A stretch of 64,000 nt of DNA. It comes from Parietaria judaica (lineage: Eukaryota > Streptophyta > Magnoliopsida > Rosales > Urticaceae). This document shows positions 47,605 through 59,514 of this stretch, piece after piece (positions within the stretch are counted from its first letter, which is position 1; every line of letters begins with the position of its first letter). Below the pieces are notes generated by a model. That model saw nothing but the letters and a program-made list of their open reading frames with translations, ran no database searches and was not told the origin of the DNA. A program made the translations under genes and the position numbers. The stretch is from positions 11,369,180 to 11,433,179 of the forward strand of contig OX940872.1 in the NCBI GenBank assembly GCA_954871525.1, written 5' to 3'.

Positions 47605-47834
47605 TGTGGGAGTTAGCAACAGAGCCGACCCAAAGACCATAGCGGCCCTAGGCAAAATAAAAATTTTGGGGCCCTGGACAAAATATTTAACGATAAAAAA
47701 ATGCAGATATGAATAAAAATATACTTATATTATCAAATGTTTCAAACATTAAATAAATACAAATGTCTTGGTCACTTAAACATGCCAGGCCTAGTACATT
47801 TTGATGCAAAACTACTAATCAAATTATTGTTGGA
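47605..47834. mobile_element. Transposon terminus fragment (ggcccwagg type)
   Basis: Contains 'acagagccgacccaaag', 'gcggccctaggcaaa' and 'ttttggggccctgg', wording typical of one end of plant hAT-like elements. No opposite end is visible. Identification is tentative. Confidence 0.35.
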
Positions 47835-48826
47835 CATGTGTCCTTAAACAAGCTGATTTATATCCATTTATAAGAGATTATGACAAGTCGTTGAATAAGA
47901 GATGATGCTTATTATGTTAATCTTATAATTGTTTCGGGTAGAGTAAAATAAATTGTTTATTCCTTAGATCATAAAGGATGCAATTATGTTATTTCTATCA
48001 CAACAGAGTTAATGTGAGAAAGAATTAATAATCATAATAAATGAACTTAAAATGTATGTGACCTGATTAACTGGGTGGGAGCCCATTAATCGTGTAAGGT
48101 TATTGATGTGACTAAGTGATAATTATATTCTGGATTTTGTGTGTGTCACATTCACTAGAAGTGCATTAAGTATGAAGTATCTTCATACTGGACGGGACCT
48201 AACTTAAATTCCGGAAGTTATCATATAAGACCGTCACTTATAACTTGGAGTTGAGTCACTAGTATGCTGATCAAATGGATATTCAATCTAAGTCATGAGT
48301 GATCTTGAGTCTGATTTGTTAGCCTGATTGTTCTTAGATTTAACCGTTAAAGAGCACAATATACTACCCCTATTCCTAATACTATTATTTTCGGAACATG
48401 ATGGTCAGCAGTAAAGGTAGCTTGGTCATAGACACGGGCATCACACAGCTCTCTTCAGAGTCATGATGATTTCCTTGATTGTCAGTGGTGAGAAGTGAGA
48501 GGTACCCTTGCGCAACTTATGAATCGAAACCATAAGTGGGTTACTCATGGTATTACTGACTGAGTCAATGATGAAAATGCAATGAAGGGCAAAAAGGTAA
48601 AAATCGTTTGCTCGTGTGTGGATCATCAAGTGAAATATCAATAACCCGAATTTGATTGTATCAATGGACACCATGCTATAATAAATGGAATAATATATAC
48701 TGTTTCACTAAAGAGTGCATCCTCGGGTTTATAGTGGAATTACATTGAGGTTTAACGAACACCCTAGCAGTCCGTTGGAGCTTAAGTGATGCGGGTCCAT
48801 GGTGCTCAGGATAGCTTCTGGTGTGC
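47835..48826 (+). repeat. Copia LTR fragment, inverted relative to 16.5-31.4 kb
   Basis: From the start tgttggacatgtgtcc (about 47833) it matches the reverse complement of 31411-30420, including 'ggtgggagcccattaatc', 'tgaagagagttgtgtgatgc'-equivalent sequence and 'cacttgatgatcc' in reverse. It is cut off at 48826, where the Athila-like LTR begins. It may be the rest of another element whose remainder is outside or lost. Confidence 0.85.
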
Positions 48827-50358
48827 TGTCGTATGCAACCCAAATTAATATTAAAAACCGTAACCTGAAAAACTAGTGTAGTAGACTAAGTACGGGTCGA
48901 TACCACGAAGAGTTTTCTAATAAATATTGCAAAAATAATAAAAACGAAGTAAAAAGTGGGATTTTTTGGTTTGAGAGAATAAGTAAATAAAAAGAGAGAA
49001 AAAAGTGAGAAAATGATATGAGAAAAAATTGGCATGAGTAACTTCCACTAATTATTCAATTCATTTGATCATCGACATAAATTTGTTCTTCAACGTACCG
49101 AATATCTCACCGATTAACGAATTCCTTAAGATTATTTAATTTAATTGAAACGCAATTAAATCAAACCTAGCTCGAAGATGATTCAATCACGTGAAAGAAT
49201 TTAAAATCCAAGAAGCATTAATATCTAGAACACTTCACTGAAACTAAATAATAAAACACCGCGATAATATTTAATCAGCCGATCTCCTTTACCTGTTTCG
49301 CTATTTCACTAACCGCGTAGCAAACTAACAACACGTGAGTTCAACAATCAAAAGACAAGTACGACGAGTCAATTAATTAACGATATATGAACTTCGAAAA
49401 TACAGTCGATGTACTTATAAGAAGTCTATAATAATATCATGGTGTAATGATACAATTGCTAAATTAACGTAATCCGGCAATTGAAATTGATATAAATCGG
49501 AGAAGCGATGTCGTTGATAACATAATATAATTCTAGATAACGAGATCGATATTCATGGATTGATAATTGAACAAAATAATGCCTAATGTCAGAAACTCAA
49601 ACTTAGTCTCTGTTCATCGTTCCACAAATCGAAGAAATAATTTTCGAAGGCATGAATGAATGAAGACGAACGACTCTGCCTCCAAATGAAGAACTCGACT
49701 CTCCTCTTCTGATAATAATCAAGCTATTTATATCTATTTTTCTAATCCTAACAAACGATCCTAACCACGATTTAATTATCAGAATGGGAAAATAAAATCT
49801 TCCCCGTAAATATCTCAACAGAATTCCAGCGATACTGTGGTTCTTAAATGGAATCGTTGTTGGGCTTTGCTTGCTGAGTCCGGCCCATCACAGTGCAGAG
49901 ACGGTGAATCTCTGGCGAGCGGCGGCAGCGACGGTACTGCGACCACGGACGTCGGTTGCAGCAAAAAACAGCGACGACGGTCAGTCATCGCGACAGCAGA
50001 GACTTCGGCCAAGCTTCATGTTTTCAAACCCATCGATGCTCGTCCTTCTCTCTGCAAACTCCTTTCTTTTCCTTTTTACTTTCAGTTTTGTCTCGTAGTG
50101 ATTTGAGTGGGTCACGATATTGGGAAAAAGAAGAAGCTGGTGTGTGTTTATTTTTGGGCATTTTGCACTTTGGTCCTTGGAATAATTTGCTATCCATCTT
50201 CATCCTTTGGTACCTTGCATTTTCAGTCCTTGTTGATGATTTATTTTCGTTTTTGCCCTACACACGTAAACATCACATAATAGCTCCATTCTAATAAATA
50301 AATCAAAGTAATTTGTCAAGAAATATCGTTTATTTATTAGAATAATTAAGCCTTATCA
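48827..50358 (-). repeat. 3' LTR of the Athila-like element
   Basis: On the minus strand it starts tgataaggcttaattattc right after the purine tract and ends ...ttgcatacgaca, a 1532-bp TG...CA unit, the usual size for Athila. Frames inside it (for example 49815-50106 on both strands) are not genes. No second copy is in the window. Confidence 0.7.
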
Positions 50359-50375
50359 AATTCCCCCACATTTAG
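50359..50375 (-). promoter_or_regulatory. Polypurine tract of the Athila-like element
   Basis: The minus strand reads gctaaatgtgggggaattt immediately before the LTR start tgataagg, the standard Athila arrangement. Confidence 0.75.
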
Positions 50376-51580
50376 CTTTTTGTTCATCCTCAAACAAAGT
50401 ATTGGTTTTTCTTTTTAAAAATGAAAAATGATGATCATAGCAATTCAATTAAGAAAAGCCACTAATTAAAAACTCGAATACAATATGATAGCATCTTTTG
50501 CCAAAAGTGACCTCTAAGTAGACATATCCTTGCAAATGATCAAAAGACTTCGTATTGAGTAAAACCTTGAGGATAACCTCACTTCGCTCAAGTGTTTGAT
50601 AAGGGTAGTGTATCGCTCATTTGAAATCTCATAGAAACATCTTACCATAGGCTTGCATATCTTCTCATTCTCCATAACCGTGATCATGTACTCTTAAGTC
50701 TCTTTCTTCCACTAGTTTTCTGTAAATAATAAAACTACTACTACTAATGATGATAAGGGAAAATGTACAATAAAAATGGCTAAAATACTATAACTAGTGG
50801 AGTGTGCAAATGAAATACCTCTTGTGCCTTTTTTTTTCAGCACTTATTTCTAGGTAAATGAAAACAATGAATGAACTCACTCCACTAGATCTTCTTAACT
50901 GGAAACATTTTTTTTTTTTTACTTAGAACAAATAATAACATGGGCAAGCTAGCGCACTAGTAGAATAGAGGGACTCTGAGAGCACTATGTCTTTGTAATC
51001 TTGAAGATAATCAAAGCAAGTTCTAGAATATTGAGTCTATGGATGAATCATTCATGGGAAAGTACTGACTGATATAGATGTGTCAATAAAATGCTTATAA
51101 GAAACTCACGGCTTTTGTTTACTCAATACTTATCATAAGACACTGCGAGAAAAATCCTACTCGTTGGTCCCAAAATAACAATCAATGCAACATATCGTGG
51201 TGAGTCTCGTTTTCATGGTAAATCTCGACGAAAAACTTGTGAACATTAATTTCAAGAGGAAAAAATAATTTTTTAGAAAGAAATTGAAATAAAAAAATAC
51301 TAGTGCACGAGGAAAAAAGTGAGTAAGTACGGATAAATTTGTTTGTTTTAAAGATAACCCTTCCCCCACACTTAAAAATAGGCATTTCCCTCAATGTAAA
51401 GAAATATGAAAAATAAAAATAAACTTAAATGAAATTGAAAAGAACGATGAAAGAAATAAAAAACTCTTTTGGGTTGCCTCCCAAGAAGCGCATTTGTTTA
51501 GTGTCGTTAGCCCGACGCAATATTGGAGTGGCTTCACTTGATTTTATCGTCAGAAATGGTGCCATCCACTCCGATTTTGA
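50376..51580 (-). other. Athila 3' untranslated region
   Basis: Non-coding stretch between integrase tail and purine tract. Athila elements characteristically have a long region here, sometimes with an extra reading frame. I see no supported protein. 'gcgcttcttgggaggcaac' (minus, about 51490) is the conserved sequence that follows integrase in this family. Confidence 0.5.
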
Positions 51581-51728
51581 CTTCGTTCTTAGATGGTTTG
51601 AGTCTGTGCTCATTCACGTTTAATTTTTTCGAGGTTGTGAGACTTTAAATTTCTAGTGCACCATCAAGAAATATATTAATAATCACAAAGGTCCTAACAA
51701 TCGAGAACGTGACTTACCTGGCAAAAAT
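51580..51728 (-). pseudogene. Athila integrase C-terminal tail
   Basis: Broken minus-strand frames give RFLPGKSRSRLLGPL, then VIINIFLDGALEI and LNVNEHRLKPS. These correspond to the conserved 'FPGKLRSRWSGPF', 'FPHGAVEI' and 'VNGxRLKPY' end of gypsy integrases. The piece lies only a few bases after the protease frame's end. Confidence 0.75.
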
Positions 51729-51734
51729 CTGCGT

Positions 51735-52653
51735 TTAGAATGATAAGCAAGACTTCTTGCCCAATTTCAAACTTTTTTTTATTTCTTTATGCACCATCTT
51801 CGTGTCTTTTTTGTTAATCTGTGCATTCTCAGAGATGTTAGCGTGAATCTCATCTTCAAGCGGTTTATCCGTCGACACTGCTGATTTTTCATTCCTGCTC
51901 AACTCAACATCATGTGGTAAAATATCAATAGCATAAGTAGCATAAATTTGATTATCACTCTTTGAAATCATGTCACCAAAAATATCAAATATAACCACTT
52001 CACCGTTAGATTCCATTGTTAAAGTACTCGTGTCGACATCTATTTTTGTCTTTGCCGTTTTCAAGAATGGCCTCCCAAGAAGCACACGCGAATTATTATC
52101 TTCATTTTCCATATCAAGCACATACAAATCAGCGGGAAAAATTAGCCCATGTACTTGAACAAGAATATCTTCAACTTTGCCTTTAGGATAAGTGTTAGAA
52201 AGATCTGCTAACTGAATTACCACATCGCTTTTCATCAAAGTACCGATTTTCAACGATTCAAAAAGTGAATATGGCATGACATTAATTGAAGCACCTAGAT
52301 CAGCCATCGCTTTCTCAATTTTACAATTTCCAATCGTGCACGGTATCGTAAACATACCTGGATCCCTGCATTTTGTTGGCAATTTATTCTTCAAGATTGC
52401 TGAAACATTTTGGCTCACCTTTATTTTAGCCATTCCTTTCAATTTTTGCTTCCTTTTCACTGTACACAACTCTTTTAAAAATTTAGCGTAACGAGGTACT
52501 TGTTTAATAGCATCAAGCAATGGAATGTTTACCTCACATTTACGAAAATTTTCAAAAAGTTCTGCATTATTTTCAAATTTTCTCGATTCATATAAAGCTT
52601 TAGGGAAAGGGGCTACCAGTTCGTAAATTGGTGGAGGTAGATGTTGATGTTGA
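51735..52653 (-). pseudogene. Athila gag C-terminus and aspartic protease
   Basis: An open minus-strand frame runs from the solo LTR junction to a stop at 51735. It reads HLPPPIYELVAPFPK, then VNIPLLDAIKQVPRYAKFLK and PTKCRDPGMFTIPCTIGNCK. The protease active-site region ADLGASINVMPYSLF (DLGA form usual in Athila) and VLLGRPFLKTAKTKIDVDTS, the flap-side motif, follow. The C-terminal part becomes lysine-rich and ends KKSCLSF. The protease normally processes the Gag-Pol polyprotein. The frame itself is intact but has lost its start and downstream pol, so it is non-functional. Confidence 0.88.
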
Positions 52654-53491
52654 TGTTGATGTACGAATTCGTCATTATTTAATATGACATAAAGTGCTAA
52701 AGTTCTGAATTAATTAAATTTATAAATGAAGATTAATGGCTTTAAAGGAATAAATCGATATTCACAGAAGCCCAATAGAGTTCTCAATCAGATGAAGCCC
52801 GGCGGATACAAAGCAACTCGGCCCAGAAAGCCTAAAAGTTCAGCGTTATCCGTCGTGAACCCAGGAAGAAGAGGGTAGAATCGTCATATTTTCTACCCGG
52901 AATCCCAATTCAAACCTCAGCGGAAGACCAGGAGCACGGAGTCAAGTCTTCAACGGGCATAATTCAAACACGACGAAGAAAACGAAGTCGTGGGACAAGT
53001 GTAGCAAGGCGATCCATTCAACCCGGTGAGCACGGAGAGAAGACCCCACGATTCCTGGAAGTCCAACGGGAGGAATTAAAGTCTATAAATATCAAGCTCA
53101 AGCTCAGATCGACGCACACAACCCTTAGAGAATACATAGAAAGCTGCTACCCGGCATTCTTGCTTACGTAGAGATTTTGTTGTATTCTTTTCATTCTCCT
53201 TCTCATTCTTTTCCTTGATCTAGACGTGATTTGCTGCCTGTAGCTGTCCGTCTATGTCATTTGTCGCAATAAACTAACAGAGGACGTAGTCAACTACCGC
53301 CTTGGGACGAACCTCTATAAAAAAAAAAAACCTCGTCTCATTTATACTGCTTGTACATACATATACATATATCGAGAGTGAATCGAGAGTTTGCAGCGTG
53401 ATAGATCAAATTCCACCAAATCATCAACCTCAAGAATATCATACGCTCACAAGTCACACTTGACCGTTTAAGGTGGGAAACCACATCAACG
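52654..53491 (+). repeat. Solo Tat-type LTR
   Basis: Close copy of the LTR at 61755-62608: 'cgtcattattta', 'ataaatcgatattc', 'ctctacccgg', TATA box tataaata (53084-53091), 'gtctatgtcatttgtcgcaa' and 'aggtgggaaaccac'. It begins tgttgatgtacg and ends ...catcaacg. No 'tttggcgcc' primer site follows, so no internal region is attached. The left flank is Athila protease/gag and the right flank is a hAT transposase remnant, so the two sides do not belong together. Confidence 0.85.
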
Positions 53492-53499
53492 GATTGATG

Positions 53500-55260
53500 C
53501 TACCAATACAACTTTCCCGGCGTGTTTCTGACAACGGATTGACAGTGGAGTGATAAGTATAAAAAGTAGAAGATATTTTAACCATTTGCGTCAAGCTCAA
53601 ACTTCCTTCTTGCATTCGTGCTCCTCCAGAAGCTGCCAGACCACCTGTTTTCAAAGTCTGAGGTGGGAGAAGTCTTGAAAGCCACAAATGTGAAGGAGTC
53701 AAATAGTTCTGCATTTCTCTCCTCTACTATCTTAACCTCTTCTTTGTGTTTGAATCTTTTTCTCAGAATAAACTTATCATTAGTGGTCCTCAGAGAAAGA
53801 ATCTTTATGGATCTTACAGAAGAACTCAGGCTCTGATCTCGGATCAAGATGCAAAAATAGAATGAAAAAGTCGAAGAAGCGGTTTCAACATCTCTCATAA
53901 CGTGTTCTACGTTGTTGAAAGCTAGATCCAGATGAGGTGTGTGATGTTATAATGTAAGTTTTTACATTATAATGGAAGACTTTTCATCTCTCTGTAGAAG
54001 TTGCACATAGCGTGTATATTCGTTGTAAGACACTAAAAATGACATTGCCTTGAGACAAAAATTAACCATGTCCACAAAGTATCAAATTGAGAGAGTGAAA
54101 AGCACAAGGAGAATAGAATGCTCTCGGATTATTTTCAAGCACTCAACTATGCACGCCTTCGTGTTTTCCTTTCATGTTAGCTCCATTGTCGTATCATTGT
54201 CCTCTTATGTCGTCAATATCCCAGACCGAGAGCTTCCAAAACACGAAGAAGTTCAACGAATAGTCCAAGCCTTGAAGTATCAGTCACCTTTCAAATTCCA
54301 TAAAGAACTCTTTAATCACGATTGGTTTTCTAGAAATACTCAAGTACCCAACTATTAGAAAAAGTCGTTCTTCATTACTTACATCTGGTGTTCAATCGAG
54401 TATACCAAAATAATATTTTGCTTTTTTGATTGTGGAAATAATCGATTTCTTCACCTCCCATGTCATCAGATGGATTAATTCATTCTGAATCTTGTGACTT
54501 AAATAATGATGAAGAATCTATTTTTTTTAGATACGTCGAATATGTTCATGTAATGTGGGGTCAAACTCTACAAGTAAATTTTATTAGCTGTAAAAATAGT
54601 CCATCATTTTCCTCATTTATTTTTTCTTTATCTGCACGAAATGCAAAATTATTTCTACCACGCCTTTTTATAACAACGAGTATCCTCTGTAGAACTTGTT
54701 TCCAATGCTCCTTCTCTTTGTTGACATGTTCTTTTACACTAGAATCAATGGTTAGCACTTGTTTCAATATTTTTTTCTAAATCTAACCACTTAGATACTC
54801 AACTAATATGCGACATTGTTTTCGTGGCCGTAAGGTCGAAAGGAAATATTGTGCCAATCATTTAACCCTGCATAAGCTAATTGTCCTAGAAGATGAGGAT
54901 TGTTTGTAAATAACTTGTAGCAACAAAATATACCTTATTCTGCAAACTTGAATTTATCAGCCACGTCCTATCTTGCTTCTCGTGGTTCGGTAAATGAAGA
55001 AAAAAACCGATCAGATGCATCTTTCAAAAATATTGCGAGGACGCTTCTTCTGGGGCCTCTTTCAAAACGAAAATATATAAGAATTCGATTCACTAGTTTC
55101 CAATTTTTCAGATAGTCTTTCTCCAAACAAAAGCCACTTGTATCTTCATCATTCTCTGTATCATTTTCCTTCTCCTCATTCTCCTCATTTACGTTCAAAT
55201 TCACATTCATATTCTCATTCTCAACTTGTTCAACCTCTTCATTCTCGATTCCAACTGAGC
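53500..55260 (-). pseudogene. TTF/ZMYM1-like hAT transposase, degenerate
   Basis: Minus-strand pieces in all three frames follow the order of plant TTF-type hAT transposases. An acidic N-terminal tract is followed by FLKDASDRFFSSF near 55030, GLNDWHNISFRPYGHENN near 54850 and VKEHVNKEKEHWKQVLQRIL near 54700. Then come NNFAFRADKEKINEENDGLF near 54620, [20 protein letters not shown] near 54400 and DIDDIRGQ*YDNGANMKGKH near 54210. The series ends with NPRAFYSPCAFHSLNLILCG near 54100 and TPLSIRCQKHAGKVV near 53530. Stops and frameshifts are numerous. The C-terminal dimerisation domain is absent, the sequence ending at the solo LTR. Element termini were not found. Confidence 0.85.
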
Positions 55261-55604
55261 TTCACTTTTATCTATGACCACCTACTTATTGAGAGGACTG
55301 ACTTGAGCTTTCTCTGAATCCTCTCTTTAGATTTGTCTTTTTGTTTATCCACTCATGACTTGTATTTTCTTGTCGAACTCATTATACTAAATCCTAAAAA
55401 AAATAAAAAAAATAAATCAATTACACATTAAATTTAATCGTAACAATTCCTTCATAACACTCTTTAAATTTAATCGATAGCATTTGAATAATGGGTTCTC
55501 AGCTTACAATAAAATGTTTCTATTTATTCAGCTTATGTTAAAATATTGCTATATACAATAATCGATAGCATTTGGTTCTTGAATAATCAATTCTTGAATA
55601 ATCG
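55261..55604. other. Spacer, nothing recognised
   Basis: AT-rich; may include the 5' end of the hAT element read leftwards. 'aatcgatagcatttg' recurs at 55473 and 55560. Confidence 0.4.
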
Positions 55605-55614
55605 ATAGTCACCT

Positions 55615-55932
55615 CTGGACCTGCACACCCGATCGTCGTGGTGCATGGCGATGGAATCGCCCGAAGTCGCCAATTTGGCGGTCGCGACGTGTCGTGAATG
55701 GTGGGTTCGCGATGGCTCGCGGTGGCGTCGCGATGGAAGAAAGAGAGAGAGAGAGGGGCTGTGAGACGGGGACGGAGAGAGAGAGAGAGAGAGAGTACGC
55801 CAAAATCGCGACGCTCCACCACGTTCGTGATCGTTCGCGATTTTTCAGCCCACAGTCGTGATTCCATCGCGATTCTCCCAAAACCGTCGTGAACCGTCGC
55901 ATCGCCAGTGGTGATGAATCTTGTGCAGCCAT
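55615..55932. mobile_element. GC-rich hAT-like MITE with 8-11 bp TSD
   Basis: The 11-mer atagtcacctc is identical at 55605-55615 and 55931-55941, so the duplication is 8 to 11 bp depending on where the ends are set. Ends contain ctggacctgcac and, reversed, atggctgcac. The interior is rich in 'gcgatgg', 'cgtcgcgatgg' and 'gtcgcgacg' in both orientations, plus GA microsatellites at 55738-55796. It resembles the MITE at 9304 in composition. Frames here are not genes. Confidence 0.8.
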
Positions 55933-56184
55933 AGTCACCTCAATCGCAATAAAATATTGCTTTGTTCTTGATTGTTTAAGACTGATGTCAGTGCTTGCTA
56001 TGCATGAAAACAATAAAAAATTTAAACTGAGATGATGTTGGCATGTTGCTTTCAAGTTTCAACTTGCAATAAAAAAATATTTTAAACATAAACCCTAGAA
56101 TTAGAAAGGAGTAAACGACTTTCAACTTGTAATATTAAAGAAATATCACCTCTGCAAGTCTGCAGTAATAGCAGGTATCGAAAG

Positions 56185-56621
56185 CAAGGTTCGACTTTTC
56201 TGCGATTATCTGTTGCCGGTATTTATCGACAAGACGGCCATGCCAGTATTTTTTCATAATAAAAATATAGTACTTTTCAAGAAATTTTGCACTTTTCGAT
56301 GATTTTATTCAAGTATTTATATACGTGAGAGTGAGACTATATTTTATTTATCTATGTTTAAGTATGAAATGATTTTATTTTTGGTATTTTTAATGTTTTA
56401 TCAACATTATAAACTTAGTAAATATATTCTTAAAAATATTTTAGTGATTTTTCATCGATAATCCTCGATAAGTGTCGATAATTTGTCGATAATCATCGAA
56501 AAGTATCGGTAATTGGTAAGCTACAGTATTATTAGTTTTCCGTTGATAATCCGGTAACTTATCGATTAATCCGTCGATAACGGCAAGCGATTTATTGACA
56601 AGTTCGGTAAGTTAAACCTTG
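56185..56621. mobile_element. 437-bp hAT MITE with 8-bp TSD
   Basis: Octamers atcgaaag (56177-56184) and attgaaag (56622-56629) match at 7 of 8. TIRs are caaggttcgactt and, reversed, caaggtttaactt. The right half is full of 'gataa', 'ttatcg' and 'tcgataat' words. Its ends resemble the left end of the BED-type hAT element at 43866, a possible source of transposase. Confidence 0.88.
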
Positions 56622-56629
56622 ATTGAAAG

Positions 56630-58240
56630 TATGAAGTAATGAAGGCCAAAAGAGAGCTTAATAGAGCTAGAAAGAGACGAGGGTTTTAATAATTTTTTTT
56701 TTTTACTGGTGCTTTTTTTTTTGGGCCCCCAAAAAGCCCATGCCTTGTGGGTCTTTATAGAAGGTCGGGCTTGTAGCATGCCCCCTCACGATGATTATTT
56801 TTTTAGGCTCAATCATCTTCAGTCAGATTTAACAAACTAGGCAAATCAAGCAACAAAATTAGATAGTACTGTTGTCCATTGGTGAAGCCCTATAAGACCA
56901 TCTCCACCCGAATTCTCTAATTTATACTTTATTTTGCAGAAAACGTCACATCAAACACTACCTTATCTCCATCCGAACTCTATTTTCTACACCAAATAAA
57001 ATATTCTTTTTATATTCATATTTCTCTTATTTATTTCAAACCCTTGTATTAATTTAATATTTATCATCAATATCACTAATTCATTATTTCATAGTACAAA
57101 ATCACTCCATAGATTAATTTTCCCGAGTATTAGTTTATCTAATGTAATTTCATTTCCATATTCTTTTATCGTATTGTGTTTTTTTATTACTAACATTTTT
57201 TTTCGTATTTTTTTAATTTCGGTATTGTTGTAATGTCATTGTGTTTCGGTATTATTAATGTCATTTTAAGTTCTTACAAAGTGCAAATATTATTTTTACT
57301 AAGTGCAAAGTGGAGTTTATCGTAAAATAGTAAATAATTTTAAAGAACATAACACTTTGTGTAAATATTACACTTTTAAAGGTTTACATTGCAAACAAAA
57401 AAATAAATGCGTTGGTGTACAGTACAAAGTACAAACTCATTTGGGTGAATATACTGTTCAAATAAAACAAAACACTCCATTTTGGTGTTTTTTTGATATC
57501 GAATGGACTGAATTCAAACTCCATTTTGGCTTTTTGGAGTTCGAATGCAGATACGACACCAAAGCTTAAAGTGACGTGTTGTTTTGGATCATTTGAGCAT
57601 GATCCAACGACTATTTATAAGAGAAGTCATCGAAACTTCTATCATTAGCATTCGACTGATTTTATATACAAAGCACGAGGTTATGGTTCAATTAGAGTAA
57701 TTATTGGATGTAATTTTCTCTTCTATTAGATCTATTCTTTCTATGTTTCACTCACGGTGGTTATAAATTTTAGTTCATGGATTTAGGGTTTGATCAGATG
57801 TGAGATTCCTATTAAAGAGTTCTTTAGAGTGAGAATTTATAAGATTCCTACGGAAGATTTTTATATAGTAAATGCTTAACTAATTAATTACAAAGCAAGG
57901 AATATACAATCTTCATTCAAACTAGTATAATTTATGATAATTAATTATAATAACTTAGTAGTATTCACAATCTTTTAGCTTCCTGTAGTTTTCCATATAT
58001 ATTTTTAATATAGTATTTACCGAAATCAAAATTATCGTAACAACTCCAGATGATTTTGTATTATTATATTTCCCTCGAGTCTGAACGCAATCCTAATACT
58101 TTAATTAGTTCAGAAAATATCATACACGCATTGTTATTGTTATTGTTATTTCTATTTTTGTTTATATTGCTTCCGTATATCTATTGATTGGTATCTAGTG
58201 ATCTATTATTAGTTTGATCATTCACTTAATGCTGATTAAT
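56630..58240. other. Intergenic region, possible unresolved MITE
   Basis: AT-rich. Around 56887-57000, 'accatctccacccgaattct' and 'atctccatccgaactctatt' repeat and recall MITEs that begin in this way, but no matching inverted end is certain. An 88-codon plus-strand frame at 57303-57569 has no recognisable domain. Confidence 0.4.
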
Positions 58241-58248
58241 AATGTCAG

Positions 58249-58812
58249 CAGTGGCGAAGCTAGCTCTTTAAAATAGGAGGGGCACTTTAAAAAATAAAAA
58301 TATGCACAAATGTTGATAAGTTATTTTCGCGTTCTACTGGAAAAGTTGACGCCGTGTTAATTAGAACATGAAATTTTGGAAAAGAAAAAAAGGCAAAGCA
58401 CACTCGCGCGAGGTCCTTAGAAAATCCATGCGAGCAAATTAGAATGCAAAATCTCATATTAAATCGACACCTTACGAATTATAAAGTAAGCGGTAGAAAA
58501 AAATGGTGAAATTTCAATGTGAGGGAATTGCGTTTTAAGTCAAGCGACTAAGTTTGGAATAATTAATATAGAAAAATAAACGAAAAGTAATGAGAGGATA
58601 TCATAATAATTATTGAGATTAAATTTAAAGATGTTATAGGGATTTAAGTCAAAGATACTATAAAAATTATTGAGAAAAAAATAATATTGTTAGATATTAT
58701 AAGAATATATTTCTATTTATTAAAATTTATTGAAAAAATAAAATTAAAAATTAAAAATTATAAAATGAGAGGGGGCACGTGTCCCCCTCTACCCATGGTG
58801 CCTTCGCCTTTG
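58249..58812. mobile_element. hAT element, cagtggcgaagc type, with 8-bp TSD
   Basis: TIRs are cagtggcgaagctagctc and, reversed, caaaggcgaaggcaccat. Octamers aatgtcag (58241-58248) and actgtcag (58813-58820) match at 7 of 8. Near the ends are 'ggaggggcac' and 'gggggcacgtgtccccctc'. The interior is AT-rich without coding capacity. The ends are of the TTF-type hAT group. Confidence 0.85.
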
Positions 58813-58820
58813 ACTGTCAG

Positions 58821-59231
58821 TATTATTATTTATTAGCATAAATTCAACTTAAACAATAATGGGAATAATATTCACTATTAATAAGTATTAAACACATTAA
58901 AAAGAGACATTGACGAAATAAGTGCTCAAATAGGTCTAAAGTGAAAAAATATGACAAAAATATTCAAATTCATTAAATTTTATGCGACAATTATTTTCGT
59001 CCTTTTTCTTACGGGCGTTGGTCAAATACCATGTGCATCAAGTTAGCTGAAATATGTGTCGCCTCAATTGTCCAACGTTCATCACAACGGGGCAATTGGC
59101 TTAAGTCTGACAAGAAAAAGTAGACAAAAATTATCTCCATTTTATTAATTTTAAATATTTTTACCACTATTTTTAACTAGGACCTATGTCACATCATTTG
59201 GTTAATGTTTAAATACTTTTGCTGCTAATGA
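58821..59231. other. Spacer, nothing recognised
   Basis: AT-rich. A segment at 59000-59220 with 'gttggtcaaataccatgtgc' and 'cacatcatttggttaatg' recalls another long-TIR element but no second arm could be set. Confidence 0.4.
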
Positions 59232-59514
59232 TACTGATTTGGGTTAACTACGATATAAATACCAAAACTTTGGTCATGGTGCTTTCATGTACCCAACCTC
59301 AAAAAGTGGTGGCAAAAGTACCCAAACTAGATTTTGGGTAATTGACCAGCTTTTCCGTCAATCCACTAACACTGTCGTCCATTGGCCATTAGCCTCTTTC
59401 TACGTGGCATGCCTTGTGGTCATTGACCACCACAAAATGCAAAGTTTGGGTATTTACGCCGTAGTAAAGATTTATGTCTTTTTTGCATCGGCTTCAGATT
59501 GAGATATTAGGAAC

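Larger units (their letters stand above)
48827..52653 (-). mobile_element. Athila-like Ty3/gypsy element, 3' part with pol deletion
   Basis: On the minus strand: gag-protease region (52653-51735), a short integrase tail (about 51725-51580), a 3' untranslated region, the purine tract (about 50359-50375) and a 3' LTR (50358-48827). The protease frame is followed within a few bases by integrase C-terminal sequence, so reverse transcriptase, RNase H and the integrase core were deleted. The 5' side is cut by a solo LTR at 52654. The protease sequence, the purine tract 'aatgtgggggaattt' and the 'cttgggaggcaaccc' stretch after integrase are typical of Athila elements. Confidence 0.8.

Noticed and set aside
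49815..50294. Overlapping frames on both strands that could be a short gene
   Set aside because: They fall within the Athila LTR and have no recognisable motif.
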